Notes under the pieces: model-generated
Seen by the model: the letters and a program-made list of their open reading frames with translations, nothing else
Told to the model about the DNA's origin: nothing
Database searches by the model: none
Translations under genes and position numbers: made by a program
Part shown: positions 1 through 8,138 of the stretch, in pieces
Layout of the letters: every line of letters starts with the position of its first letter
Numbering within the stretch: the first letter of the stretch is position 1
Assembly (NCBI GenBank): GCA_027624075.1
Contig: JAQBUH010000003.1
Span: 62,001-126,000 of the forward strand
Source of the DNA: Chloroflexota bacterium
Lineage (GTDB): Bacteria; Chloroflexota; Dehalococcoidia; Lucifugimonadales; Lucifugimonadaceae
Length of the DNA stretch: 64,000 nucleotides
Direction of reading: 5' to 3'

Positions 1-799
1 CACCGACAGCCATCGCCGTCCCAGACTTCAATGCCCGATCAATCGATCTCGACATGGCCCGATCGAACGTCTGTCGCCCAACCAGCCACATCGTTCCTTC
101 TGTACCTGCGATCAACAGCACCGGAAGCCCCATGCCAATCGCCTCAACGACATCCTGCAGCGGGGAGTCGACCAGACTGTCCAACGGAGCAGCTATTTCC
201 GAGTCCAGGTCCGTGTTGGAAATTCCCGATGACAGCACCGGTATATCTGCAATCGATTCCGCTACCTCTTCGGTCGTCAGCACTCCAATATCAGGGTATC
301 GCTCAATGGCTTCCCTGACATAACTAGCGCTTTCAGTCGCCTTGAGTTGTATCTCGGAAATGGGTAGCCCTGAGTCGTTAACTATCCGCAGGTCCCAACC
401 GGGCTGGCTCAGGTCCGAAGCCAACACAGCGTTCTGACCTTCTCCCAGCACCATATCCCCGACTTGGCCGCTGGTATTTAGCTCGTCACGGACAAGCACC
501 TCAAAGTACTTGCCACGCCAGTTGTTCATGAAACCGGTCAATTGCGCAGCGTTGTCCGGGTCCAGTCCGGCGAGTCGTTCCGCCAGATCATCATTTGGAA
601 ACGCTAGCTCGAAGGCCTCGCGCATTTGCGGAGTGACCGCGTCGAAGTCGATGGCGTCTGCTGTCAAGATTGTGTTCAGCGAAACCACAGCCGCAGCCGC
701 GTCAAGCAGGCTCTGTTCCCGGCGCTCGCGGTAGCGGTCACGCAGAGCAACTATCTCCGGTGGGACCAGTCCGGAATTACCTGCCTCCTCTACAGTCAT
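1..799 (-). CDS. Hypothetical protein with PD-(D/E)XK-like motif, 3' end beyond window
   Basis: Partial gene: about 266 codons are visible from ATG at 799 and the frame runs off the left edge. The start overlaps the stop of the upstream gene (ATGA), which suggests translational coupling. The N-terminal part is acidic and helical. Around residues 90-160 there is a Glu in GKYFEVLV, then GWDL, then EIQLKA. This spacing resembles the E...D...ExK core of PD-(D/E)XK nuclease folds, with Q before K. The text EIQLKATESASYVREA then continues into a helix and a strand. A hydrophobic Gly-rich segment (GMGLPVLLIAG) near residues 225-240 could be a membrane or glycine-zipper helix. I do not recognise a named family. 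The nuclease-like reading is inferred from motif spacing only, and the function is unknown. Confidence 0.6.
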   Translation of the reverse strand, partial: MTVEEAGNSGLVPPEIVALRDRYRERREQSLLDAAAAVVSLNTILTADAIDFDAVTPQMREAFELAFPNDDLAERLAGLDPDNAAQLTGFMNNWRGKYFEVLVRDELNTSGQVGDMVLGEGQNAVLASDLSQPGWDLRIVNDSGLPISEIQLKATESASYVREAIERYPDIGVLTTEEVAESIADIPVLSSGISNTDLDSEIAAPLDSLVDSPLQDVVEAIGMGLPVLLIAGTEGTMWLVGRQTFDRAMSRSIDRALKSGTAMAVG

Positions 800-1131
800 A
801 TCGCCGCCGCCAGTGCGACAGCCACTATTCCTGCGATCACTGCGACTGCGGCCAAGACCTGAGCAATGCGCGTGCTCCGCTCAAGCCGTGCCACATCGCT
901 CCGCAGTCCGGCACTGGACTGAACCGACTGGCTTTCGCATTGAGCGACTCTGCGGCTCAACAACGCCACGTCATCATGCAACCCGGTCAGCACTTCGGTG
1001 TATGCCTCGGTGAACTCGGCGATATCTTCAGCGGCGGAGTGGCCCGTAACGGCCTGCACAGCATCTGTGACGTTCTCGCCGATGCCGCGGATGCGGCCGA
1101 ACCTTGATCTCGAAGGCTTCTCTTCAGTCAC
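796..1131 (-). CDS. Small tail-anchored coiled-coil membrane protein, unknown function
   Basis: An 111-residue protein starting at GTG 1131, which overlaps the trpG stop (GTGA). Its own stop overlaps the next start (ATGA), so it is wedged in a translationally coupled run. Residues 1-30 are basic and Gly-rich. Residues 35-90 are helical with coiled-coil character (LLSRRVAQCES...LRSDVARLERS). Residues 88-111 are a single hydrophobic segment ending at the C-terminus, so a tail-anchored topology with the helix in the cytoplasm is likely. I recognise no family. The coupling to the next gene suggests that the two products act together, but that is inference. Confidence 0.6.
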   Translation of the reverse strand: MTEEKPSRSRFGRIRGIGENVTDAVQAVTGHSAAEDIAEFTEAYTEVLTGLHDDVALLSRRVAQCESQSVQSSAGLRSDVARLERSTRIAQVLAAVAVIAGIVAVALAAAI

Positions 1132-1730
1132 GGCGCCACCATCTTTCTGTTTTTCTGAAACCGCTTTGCCAGGTTGAGGAAGTTCTGCAGGATCTGCTTG
1201 CCCGGCTTCGTCATGATCGACTCTGGATGAAACTGCACGCCTTCTATCGGCAGGCTCTTGTGCCGGATGCCCATGATGATCCCGTTCCCGGTCCTCGCCG
1301 TCACCTCGAAGTCGGGCGGCACCGTGTCGCTCTCTATCGCAAGCGAGTGGTACCTGACCGCCTCGAACGGGTTCTCGACGCCTTCGAAGATGCCCTTGCC
1401 GTCGTGGTGGATCAGCGAGGTCTTGCCGTGCCGGATCTCGCCAGCACCGCTCACCGTGGCCCCGAACGCGGCGCCGATGCACTGGTGGCCAAGGCAGACG
1501 CCAAGCACCGGGACCATGCCCGCGAAATGGCGCACGGCGTCTACGGACACGCCTGCGCTGTCCGGGTTGGACGGGCCGGGCGACACGACGACAAGCTCCG
1601 GCCGCATCAGGTCAAGCTCTTCGACCGTCGCTTTGTCGTTCCGCACCACCTCGACGTCTGCGCCCAGCTCCGAGAGGTACTGGAACAGGTTGTAGGTGAA
1701 GCTGTCGTAGTTATCAATCAGCAGCAGCAT
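1128..1730 (-). CDS. trpG: Anthranilate synthase component II (glutamine amidotransferase)
   Basis: A 200-residue class I glutamine amidotransferase that supplies ammonia from glutamine to TrpE for anthranilate synthesis, in the cytoplasm. Visible motifs are the N-terminal LLLIDNYDSFTYNL signature, the oxyanion segment PGPSNPDSAG, the nucleophile Cys79 in GVCLGHQ, and the catalytic His168/Glu170 in QFHPES. The length is normal for a stand-alone subunit. It lies about 140 bp after trpE on the same strand and is followed by two coupled genes of unknown function. It could double as PabA for folate synthesis, as in many bacteria with a single copy; the sequence alone does not decide this. Confidence 0.95.
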   Translation of the reverse strand: MLLLIDNYDSFTYNLFQYLSELGADVEVVRNDKATVEELDLMRPELVVVSPGPSNPDSAGVSVDAVRHFAGMVPVLGVCLGHQCIGAAFGATVSGAGEIRHGKTSLIHHDGKGIFEGVENPFEAVRYHSLAIESDTVPPDFEVTARTGNGIIMGIRHKSLPIEGVQFHPESIMTKPGKQILQNFLNLAKRFQKNRKMVAP

Positions 1731-1869
1731 ATTTCTTGTCTTCTAATCGCCCTGGCTCAAGGTACTCCCGCTCCGGCGCCGCTATCGAACACCGCTCTGC
1801 CTACGACCTGCACGCCCGTCGCATCTGCCGCATACATAGCCGCCAACTTCCGTCACACGTCGTACCACT

Positions 1870-3435
1870 CTACCCGGCGGCAACGAACGACTCCTCGGCG
1901 TGGTCGATTGCACGCATCAGCGCGCCCATCTTGTGCAGCGTCTCCTCGTACTCCGTCTGCGGCACGCTGTCCGCAACGATACCGCCGCCCGCCTGCAGGT
2001 AAGCCACGCCATCCTTCAGCACCAGCGTCCGCAGCGCAATCGCAGTGTCCATATTGCCCGTGTAGCTGAAGTACCCAACCGCGCCCGAATACGGGCCTCG
2101 CTTCTGTGGCTCAAGCTCCGCGATCACCTCCATCGCCCGCACCTTCGGCGCGCCGGAGACCGTCCCCGCAGGGAACGCAGCCTTCAGCGCATCGAACGTG
2201 TCGAATCCCTTCGCCAGGCGGCCCGTCACATGCGACACGATGTGCATCACGTGCGAGTACTTCTCAACCTCAAGCTGCTGCTCGACCCTCACAGAGCCCG
2301 GCACCGAGACACGGCCAACGTCATTGCGGCCCAGGTCCAGCAGCATCACGTGCTCCGCAACCTCCTTCTCGTCCGCAAGCAGCTCCCTCTCCAGAGCGTC
2401 GTCCTCCTCCGGCGTCTTGCCGCGCGGGCGCGTCCCCGCTATCGGGTGGACCGCAACCTCGCCGTCGATCACCGATGCCAGGAGTTCGGGTGACGCGCCG
2501 ATGATCTGGAACCCGTCAAGGTCGAGAAAGAACATGTACGGCGAGGGGTTGACCGCTCGCAGTGACCTGTACAGGTCGAACGGCTGGACCGGCGTCCGCC
2601 GCGCCAGTCTCTGCGACACGACCGCCTGGATGATCTCTCCCTCGAAGATGTAGCGCCGCGACGTTTCGATCATTCTGTTGTAGTAGTCTCGCGTCATGTT
2701 CGGGATGAACGGCTGCCCGGTTTTTGGCTCTCCGGCATGCGCTGTAACGGCGGCGGCGGAAGCCGAATAGTCCAGGTTGGCCTCGGACGCGGAGAAGCCT
2801 CCTGTTGCCGGGCTCGCCCTGCGGTGGACGCTCTCCCGCAACGGCTGTTCCAGCCTCGTAATCAGCTCCTCAATCCGCCGCGTCGCCTTCGTGTATTCGG
2901 CCTCAGAGTCGCCGCCGCCCGACTCTGCGTAAGCCAGCACGGTGATCGTGTGCCTGACATGGTCGAAGATAAGTAGCGAGTCGGTGAACAGGAAGATCGC
3001 CTCAGGGACATTGAGGCCAGTCTTCTCGCTCGAGATCGGAGGAACCCGCGGCTCGAAGTAGGAGACGGCGTCGTAGGCGATGTAGCCGACCGCGCCGCCG
3101 TGGAATTTCGGGAGCCCTCGCACGTTGGCGTGCTTGATTCCGGCCATGCGGTCCCTGAGCAGGTTGAGCGGGTCGACCGCGCCGTCCTGCTCGCCCGGCC
3201 CGGTGCGGATCAGCTCTCCGGGCTCGGTGCCGATGAAGCTGAACCGAGCAAGGTTCTCGCCTCCTTCCACCGACTCGAAGAGAAACGAGTACGGCCCGCG
3301 GGCGACTTTCAGGTACGCCGAAACCGGGGTTTCGAGGTCTGCGGTTATCTCCCTGTAGACGGGGATGAGGTTGTATTCAGTTGCGAGTTGCTTGAAGGTC
3401 TCAAGGTCTGGCGTGTACAAAGGCATGTCTGACAT
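1870..3435 (-). CDS. trpE: Anthranilate synthase component I
   Basis: A 521-residue chorismate-utilising enzyme that converts chorismate plus ammonia to anthranilate, the first committed step to tryptophan. The C-terminal chorismate-binding domain has PSPY (297-300), AGTRPRG (333-339), DLGRNDVGRV (367-376), PAGTVSGAPK (422-431) and GGGIVADS (483-490). The N-terminal domain carries FLFES near residue 51 where the family has the LLES feedback-inhibition element, so Trp inhibition is likely. Two starts are possible: ATG 3435 or the in-frame ATG 9 nt later. The GAAAG upstream is better spaced for the second. It sits 200 bp after trpS and before trpG, probably within the same T-box-controlled transcript. 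Confidence 0.95.
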   Translation of the reverse strand: MSDMPLYTPDLETFKQLATEYNLIPVYREITADLETPVSAYLKVARGPYSFLFESVEGGENLARFSFIGTEPGELIRTGPGEQDGAVDPLNLLRDRMAGIKHANVRGLPKFHGGAVGYIAYDAVSYFEPRVPPISSEKTGLNVPEAIFLFTDSLLIFDHVRHTITVLAYAESGGGDSEAEYTKATRRIEELITRLEQPLRESVHRRASPATGGFSASEANLDYSASAAAVTAHAGEPKTGQPFIPNMTRDYYNRMIETSRRYIFEGEIIQAVVSQRLARRTPVQPFDLYRSLRAVNPSPYMFFLDLDGFQIIGASPELLASVIDGEVAVHPIAGTRPRGKTPEEDDALERELLADEKEVAEHVMLLDLGRNDVGRVSVPGSVRVEQQLEVEKYSHVMHIVSHVTGRLAKGFDTFDALKAAFPAGTVSGAPKVRAMEVIAELEPQKRGPYSGAVGYFSYTGNMDTAIALRTLVLKDGVAYLQAGGGIVADSVPQTEYEETLHKMGALMRAIDHAEESFVAAG

Positions 3436-3637
3436 CTTTCGTTGAGTTCAAATATGTATGCGGCGGAGTTAACGACGCGCGTGGCCGCCAGGAAGACGGC
3501 CAGGCGCTTGACCTGCGGCCTCGCCAGATCATTCCGGTCGAATTTGGGACTGTTGAACTCATTCTCATCACTTCATTGTCTGCTGCCGGTCAGCCGTCAC
3601 ATCGAAACTGGCAAATTGGACCTGAGAAAACAAAAAA

Positions 3638-4657
3638 CTACTTCCAGCTTGAGGTGTACGAGCTGATCTTCATGGCGTCACGCACCATCGTCATCGTCTC
3701 CGCCGCGATCTCACGACTCTTTCGCACTCCGGTCATGATCGCCTCTTCAACCAGGTCCATGTGTTGCTCGTAGTACGCGCGGCGCTCACGGATCGGCTCG
3801 AGGCGCTCGTTCAGCGCCTTAGCAAGCGCAACCTTCACCTCAACGTCGCCAACCGTCCCCAGCCTGTAGCGCTCCTTGAAGTCGTCCACCTGCGCCGTGT
3901 CAGGGTTGAAGGCGTCGTGGTACTCGAAGACCGGGTTGCCCTCGACCCTGCCGGGAATATCCGCCCGGATGCGGTTCGGGTCCGTGAACATCCCGCGCAC
4001 CTTCTTATTCACCGTCGCCTCATCGTCAGACAGCAGGATCACGTTGCCCTTGGACTTACTCATCTTGCCCTGGCCGTCTGTGCCCGAAAGCCTCGGCACC
4101 CTGCCGATCAGAGTGTCCGGCTCGGGGAACACCTCGCCGAACATGCGGTTGAACTTGCGCGCCACCTCTCGGGTCATCTCGACGTGCGGCGCCTGGTCCT
4201 CTCCAACCGGAACAAGGTGCGCCCGCGGCAGCAGGATGTCTGCAACCTGGCTCATTGGATAGTTATAGAAGCCGACGGTCCGGCGCTCGACAGGAAGCTC
4301 GCTTAGCTCTGCCTTGAGCGTCGGGTTGCGTTCCAGCAGCCCGAGCGGCGTGATGAAGCTGAGGAGCATCGATAGCTCAGCGTGCTCAGGGACGTAGCTC
4401 TGGATTACAAACGCCGACTTCTCAGGGTCGAGACCTACTGACAGCCAGTCCAGTGTGACCTGCAGGACCGAGTCACGGATCAGGTCGATCTCGTGAAAGT
4501 GGTCGCCGAGCGCCTGGTAGTCGGCTATCAGGAAGTAGCAGTCATACTGGTCCTGGAGTTCAAGCCAGTTGTGCAGCGCGCCGACGTAGTGGCCGAGGTG
4601 GAGCGCTCCGGTGGGCCGCACTCCTGTCAGTATTCGCTTTTTCGTTTTGTCTGCCAT
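3638..4657 (-). CDS. trpS: Tryptophanyl-tRNA synthetase
   Basis: A 339-residue class I aminoacyl-tRNA synthetase charging tRNA-Trp. The HIGH-type motif is HLGH at residues 20-23 and the KMSKS loop is at 198-202 within [10 protein letters not shown]. The segment [19 protein letters not shown] is typical of bacterial TrpRS. The length matches the family. The gene is first downstream of a T-box leader whose specifier codon and T-box bulge both fit tRNA-Trp, so transcription should rise when tRNA-Trp is uncharged. trpE and trpG follow on the same strand. Confidence 0.96.
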   Translation of the reverse strand: MADKTKKRILTGVRPTGALHLGHYVGALHNWLELQDQYDCYFLIADYQALGDHFHEIDLIRDSVLQVTLDWLSVGLDPEKSAFVIQSYVPEHAELSMLLSFITPLGLLERNPTLKAELSELPVERRTVGFYNYPMSQVADILLPRAHLVPVGEDQAPHVEMTREVARKFNRMFGEVFPEPDTLIGRVPRLSGTDGQGKMSKSKGNVILLSDDEATVNKKVRGMFTDPNRIRADIPGRVEGNPVFEYHDAFNPDTAQVDDFKERYRLGTVGDVEVKVALAKALNERLEPIRERRAYYEQHMDLVEEAIMTGVRKSREIAAETMTMVRDAMKISSYTSSWK

Positions 4658-4725
4658 GTGCTCTGTTCGCTTCGCTCTGTTCTTGCTTTCGGCTTCGGCA
4701 GGGAGTTAGAGGTTGGGGAGCCATT

Positions 4726-4802
4726 GTCATTCTGAGCTTGACTCAGAATCTCTCAGCTAACTGGCTTCCGAGAGATGCTGAATCGAGTTCAGCATGACAG
4801 AC
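4726..4802. repeat. Palindromic dispersed repeat (MITE/REP-like)
   Basis: About 77 bp forming two imperfectly inverted arms of about 30 bp, each bounded by TGTCAT outside and ATCTCTC inside, around a 15-17 bp centre. The left arm recurs exactly (30 bp) in inverted orientation at 13907-13936. It lies between the trpS start and its T-box terminator, so it is transcribed in the trpS leader. Confidence 0.75.
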
Positions 4803-4833
4803 TTCGCTCCCAATTCTCCAAAAAAGCGGCAAT

Positions 4834-4863
4834 AAAAAACCCCGCTCCCATGCAGGGGCGAGG
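4834..4863 (-). terminator. T-box-controlled intrinsic terminator
   Basis: A 24-nt hairpin at 4840-4863, read on minus, has about ten base pairs with one mismatch and a GCAT loop. It is followed by six T residues (4834-4839). It begins just after the T-box motif, as expected for the terminator that competes with the antiterminator. Confidence 0.9.
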
Positions 4864-5157
4864 TTGTTCCACGCGGTGCCACCCTGATCATCCGGCCACA
4901 TGTGCGGCAAGACATCTCTTGTCAGGCACTCCACGCTAATGTGCGAGGAAGGCCCGGGGCTCTGATAACGGCGCCCATTCCGGCTCGGACTAAGTGCCTG
5001 TCTGCGGGAGAGAAGCTCCAACACGCCCGGCATTCGCCCTGCGGCTTGCGGGTCCATTCGGCCTCAGCCGTGATGCCGGGCTCTCACCTTGCCCCGGCTC
5101 TCTTCAATCCGTACTGAGACGTACTAGTCCCGGTCACAGCCTTTGCTGATTCGGTTC
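4834..5157 (-). promoter_or_regulatory. T-box riboswitch, Trp-specific, upstream of trpS
   Basis: The leader contains the diagnostic T-box sequence AGGGTGGCACCGCG (4872-4885 on minus), followed directly by a terminator hairpin. Stem I features are present upstream: an AGTA element, then a GAGAGCC...GGTGAGAGCC stretch. A GAA-TGG-ACC specifier loop follows, whose TGG (5054-5056) is the Trp codon. The antiterminator bulge reads UGGC. Its last base C pairs with discriminator G73, which bacterial tRNA-Trp carries, so two independent contacts agree on tRNA-Trp. It likely controls trpS and, by read-through, trpE-trpG. The exact 5' boundary is inferred from the promoter. Confidence 0.93.
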
Positions 5158-5164
5158 CATTTCG

Positions 5165-5194
5165 AGTATATGCGCCGGAATTCGCCAAAGTCAA
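5165..5194 (-). promoter_or_regulatory. Sigma70-type promoter of the trpS T-box transcript
   Basis: On minus, a -35 box TTGACT (5189-5194) and a -10 box TATACT (5165-5170) are separated by 18 bp. This puts the transcript start near 5157, just before the T-box stem I. Confidence 0.75.
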
Positions 5195-5397
5195 TCACTG
5201 TGCTGAGGATGGCTATGCCGAACTCCTCCTATCCTCGTGCTCCTAACGGCAGGGAACAATCCGGGCCTGCTCCTCGTCTATATCTACGACCCCGCCAACC
5301 GAAGCCCGAAAAAATGCGGTGGCGGCCGATCAGCCAACATAACTGGACCGGAGCGTACAACCGGCCGACGCCAGACCTGACAACCGAAGTACCGTAA

Positions 5398-7131
5398 GTG
5401 AGAGACATGATGAAAGACCTGCTACCCAGTATCAAGAGAAAGAGCACGCTCCTCGCACTCGGCGGCGTGTTGTCCTTAGCCGCCATCGCATGCGGATCTG
5501 ACAGCACTGGCGCGCCTGCCGCGGGCGGCGCAGGCTCAGACGGCGGCTCTGAACACCCGACTCCGCCACCATCCTCGTCTATACAGTCCGGCTATGACGC
5601 CGTCCGGCAGGCCATCGAGGCAAACGGCACGGTCGTCGTGCGGGTGGACGAGCAGCGTGACGGCATCTTCGACAACCCCGTGACGAACGTCCTCATAAAC
5701 GGCGAGTCCGTCGCCATCTACGAGTTTCCGTCCGTCACTGAAGCGGACAAAGCGGCGCTGACCGTCTCAAGTGACGGCACGACCATTTCGAGCGGCGACG
5801 GCCCGCCCATCGCGATCGATTTTCTAAACCGCCCTCACTACTTCCAGCAGGCCAACGTGATTGCCGTCTACACCGGTGGCGACACAGCGGTAATAACCCT
5901 GCTGAGGGACACATTCGGCGAGGAGTTTGCGGGCTACGCCGGCCCGCTGACCGGCGACCCCGGCTACGAGACGGTCCTCGAACCGGCGCCGATCGAGTCT
6001 GTGGAGGTCGGCGAGGACGCTGACGAGCCTGGTCTCTTCGTGCTGTACGTGACAACCGGGTTGCCGAGCGGTTGCGCATCCTTCGAGGACTGGTCGGTCG
6101 TGCAGACGGGCGAGCTTGAGCTGACGCTCACGGTCCTGAACCGTGTCCCGGCTCCAGACCAGCTCGTCGCATGCACAGAGATCTACGGCATCGTCGAGCA
6201 CACCATCCCGCTCGGCTCAGCCGCAACGAACCTCGACGCATGCGAGCTGTATACCGTCCGGTGGCAGAACTACGGCGACGAAGAGTCGCTCAAGTTCCAG
6301 GTGACCGCGCCGAACATTCGCTGCGCCAACCCGTACGAGCCTGTTGGCGGCGGAGATGGAGACGGCCCGGTCATTACGCCGATCATTGCTGATATCGACG
6401 CGCTGATCTTCGGCCTTCAGGCCGCCGGCGTGAACATTGTGCGCACCGGTGAGAAGGGTTCTGAAATCTTTGGCTTTACGTCAGAGGTCGTGCTGGTCAA
6501 CGGCGAACGAGTCGAGATCTTCTCGTTCGGCCCTGGCGCCGGCTCGCTGGTTGCGGCATCCGGAGTGTCGCTCGATGGGTCGTCATTCAACCTCGGCCCG
6601 AACGGTCCTGTGCTGAATGTGAGCTGGATATCGACGCCTCACCTGTACCTGGCGGGCAACTCGATAGTCCTCTACGTCGGCACGGCCGATGATGTGGTCA
6701 AGGCCCTGGACGCGGCGGCAGGTCAGAAGTTCGCAGGCCCCGGCGGGAAACCTGTTGAGCTGCCGGCAGACCGTCCCGAGCCGCTGCCACTGCCTGGAAA
6801 CCCGGAAGTCGTGGTCGTGCCTGCCCCTGTGGTGAGCGTCGGTAAAGTGGCTGCCACGAAGTCGTTGCCTCCGCAGTACTTCCTGCAGGTCACGTCCGCT
6901 CAGCCGAACGGCTGCGAGCGCGACGCGGGGTGGGAGGTTGAGATCGACGGAACAGCGGTGCATGTGACCGTGCTCAACAACCAGCCCGCAGACCTGTCAG
7001 TTGTGCTCTGCGCAGCCATTTACGGCGAGACGGTTCACTCCGTGGCGCTGGGCTCGGACGGCTTCCAGCGGGGGGTCGAATACTCCCTGTTCGTTAACAA
7101 GGTCCCATACGGCACGTTCATGGGTCAGTAG
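5398..7131 (+). CDS. Putative lipoprotein with two repeated domains, unknown function
   Basis: A 577-residue exported protein. A basic N-terminus, a hydrophobic stretch and the lipobox LAAIAC (Cys near residue 32) are followed by a Gly/Ala/Ser/Pro-rich linker, so it should be a membrane-anchored lipoprotein outside the cytoplasmic membrane. Two similar modules follow (about 60-300 and 330-570). Each has ...VLINGESVAIYEF or VVLVNGERVEIFSF, then RPHYFQQANVIAVYTG or TPHLYLAGNSIVLYVG, then a Cys-containing stretch ending CTEIYG or CAAIYGE. This indicates an internal duplication. The start may be GTG 5398 or the ATGs at 5407/5410. I recognise no family or function. Confidence 0.75.
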   Translation: MRDMMKDLLPSIKRKSTLLALGGVLSLAAIACGSDSTGAPAAGGAGSDGGSEHPTPPPSSSIQSGYDAVRQAIEANGTVVVRVDEQRDGIFDNPVTNVLINGESVAIYEFPSVTEADKAALTVSSDGTTISSGDGPPIAIDFLNRPHYFQQANVIAVYTGGDTAVITLLRDTFGEEFAGYAGPLTGDPGYETVLEPAPIESVEVGEDADEPGLFVLYVTTGLPSGCASFEDWSVVQTGELELTLTVLNRVPAPDQLVACTEIYGIVEHTIPLGSAATNLDACELYTVRWQNYGDEESLKFQVTAPNIRCANPYEPVGGGDGDGPVITPIIADIDALIFGLQAAGVNIVRTGEKGSEIFGFTSEVVLVNGERVEIFSFGPGAGSLVAASGVSLDGSSFNLGPNGPVLNVSWISTPHLYLAGNSIVLYVGTADDVVKALDAAAGQKFAGPGGKPVELPADRPEPLPLPGNPEVVVVPAPVVSVGKVAATKSLPPQYFLQVTSAQPNGCERDAGWEVEIDGTAVHVTVLNNQPADLSVVLCAAIYGETVHSVALGSDGFQRGVEYSLFVNKVPYGTFMGQ

Positions 7132-7146
7132 GCGACGAGGCTTTAA

Positions 7147-7245
7147 CCCGGCCTAGCAGGGCCGGGAAGCGCAGGGCCGCGGGCACAAGGTCTGATTTGG
7201 GCTCGACGAACGGCGGAGGTTGCCGCAAGCGTAATTGCGGCAGCC
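7147..7245. other. Two intergenic hairpins after the lipoprotein gene
   Basis: CCCGGCC/GGCCGGG (7147-7153 with 7160-7166) and an 11-bp stem containing TGCCGCAA/TTGCGGCA (7218-7245). Neither is followed by a clear T tract. They may help end transcription of the upstream gene. The rest of 7132-7406 shows no gene. Confidence 0.4.
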
Positions 7246-7406
7246 ACCGTCTGTTCATTTCAGATAACTCACGCCGGTTCCCACCGGCGCGCTCAGTCTA
7301 AAATTCCTCCCCGCGTGAAAGTCATAAAATCAGGCTCTTGCGCCATGTGGCGGGCCGTTAGCGGCCAAACCAGCCGTTTAAACCCGGAACGGGCCGAGGT
7401 GAGCGA

Positions 7407-7955
7407 GTGAGCAGACCGGCGCCTGAATATGTTGGGAAGCTGGTCACGGTCCGGCAGGTCAAAGAGTCGGATGTCACCGACTTCATGGCGAAGGGAGGTC
7501 AGCCAGAGACGATCCTGGCCTATGGCGGCGATCCTTCGACCGCCAGGCCTCCCACTCAAGAAGCGTTCGAGCAATGGGTTAGATGGGTTAATCGCTTTCC
7601 CGACTCCCTGAAGTGGGTGATTGAACGCGCCGGCCACGGGATTGGCCAGGTCAGACTCGATGACATTGACGAGGCAGAAGGGCACGCCCGCCTCGCCATC
7701 GGGATCTGGCATCCGGATGACTGGGGGCACGGATACGGCACAGACGCCACTCGACTCGCCCTACGGCACGCGTTCGAGGGCCTGCGGTTGCACCGGATCG
7801 ACCTCGTTGTTCTTGAGTCAAACGCCAGGGCAATCCGCAGTTACGAGAAAAGCGGTTTCAAGCACAAGGGCGTGCTGCGGGAACGTGCGCTGGTGCTGGG
7901 CGAGCGACAGAACGACCTGATCATGAGCATCCTGCGGCACGAATACGTTGGCTAG
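7407..7955 (+). CDS. GNAT family N-acetyltransferase (RimJ/RimL-like)
   Basis: A 182-residue acetyl-CoA-dependent acyltransferase. The acetyl-CoA-binding motif A is visible as IWHPDDWGHGYGTDATRLAL (about residues 95-115). The C-terminal LHRIDLVVLESNARAIRSYE and KSGFKHKGVLRE are typical of the RimJ/RimL branch. The start is GTG 7407, preceded by GAGGTGA at suitable spacing. The substrate (ribosomal protein N-terminus, antibiotic or small metabolite) cannot be told from sequence. It is monocistronic by spacing. Confidence 0.85.
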   Translation: MSRPAPEYVGKLVTVRQVKESDVTDFMAKGGQPETILAYGGDPSTARPPTQEAFEQWVRWVNRFPDSLKWVIERAGHGIGQVRLDDIDEAEGHARLAIGIWHPDDWGHGYGTDATRLALRHAFEGLRLHRIDLVVLESNARAIRSYEKSGFKHKGVLRERALVLGERQNDLIMSILRHEYVG

Positions 7956-8138
7956 CCGCATCATGCCCTGCGCTGTTCCAGTCATCGTCTCTGCATGGGA
8001 CGCGCCAGTTCAGGCCGGTCTCATCCGCCGCCGCGTGTTCCGGCAGACTCTGCCACGAAGTAGACTGTTCCCGCCTCTCCGTTCGCCAACGGCAAATCCC
8101 AGGCACGGCCGGACCCTGCAAGAAAGACACCTCAGACG

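Noticed and set aside
1104..2069. 321-codon plus frame over trpG/trpE
   Set aside because: Antisense shadow of well-supported trp genes, rich in Arg/His.
4743..5057. Possible small protein on minus upstream of trpS
   Set aside because: It coincides with the T-box leader and has no protein-like pattern.
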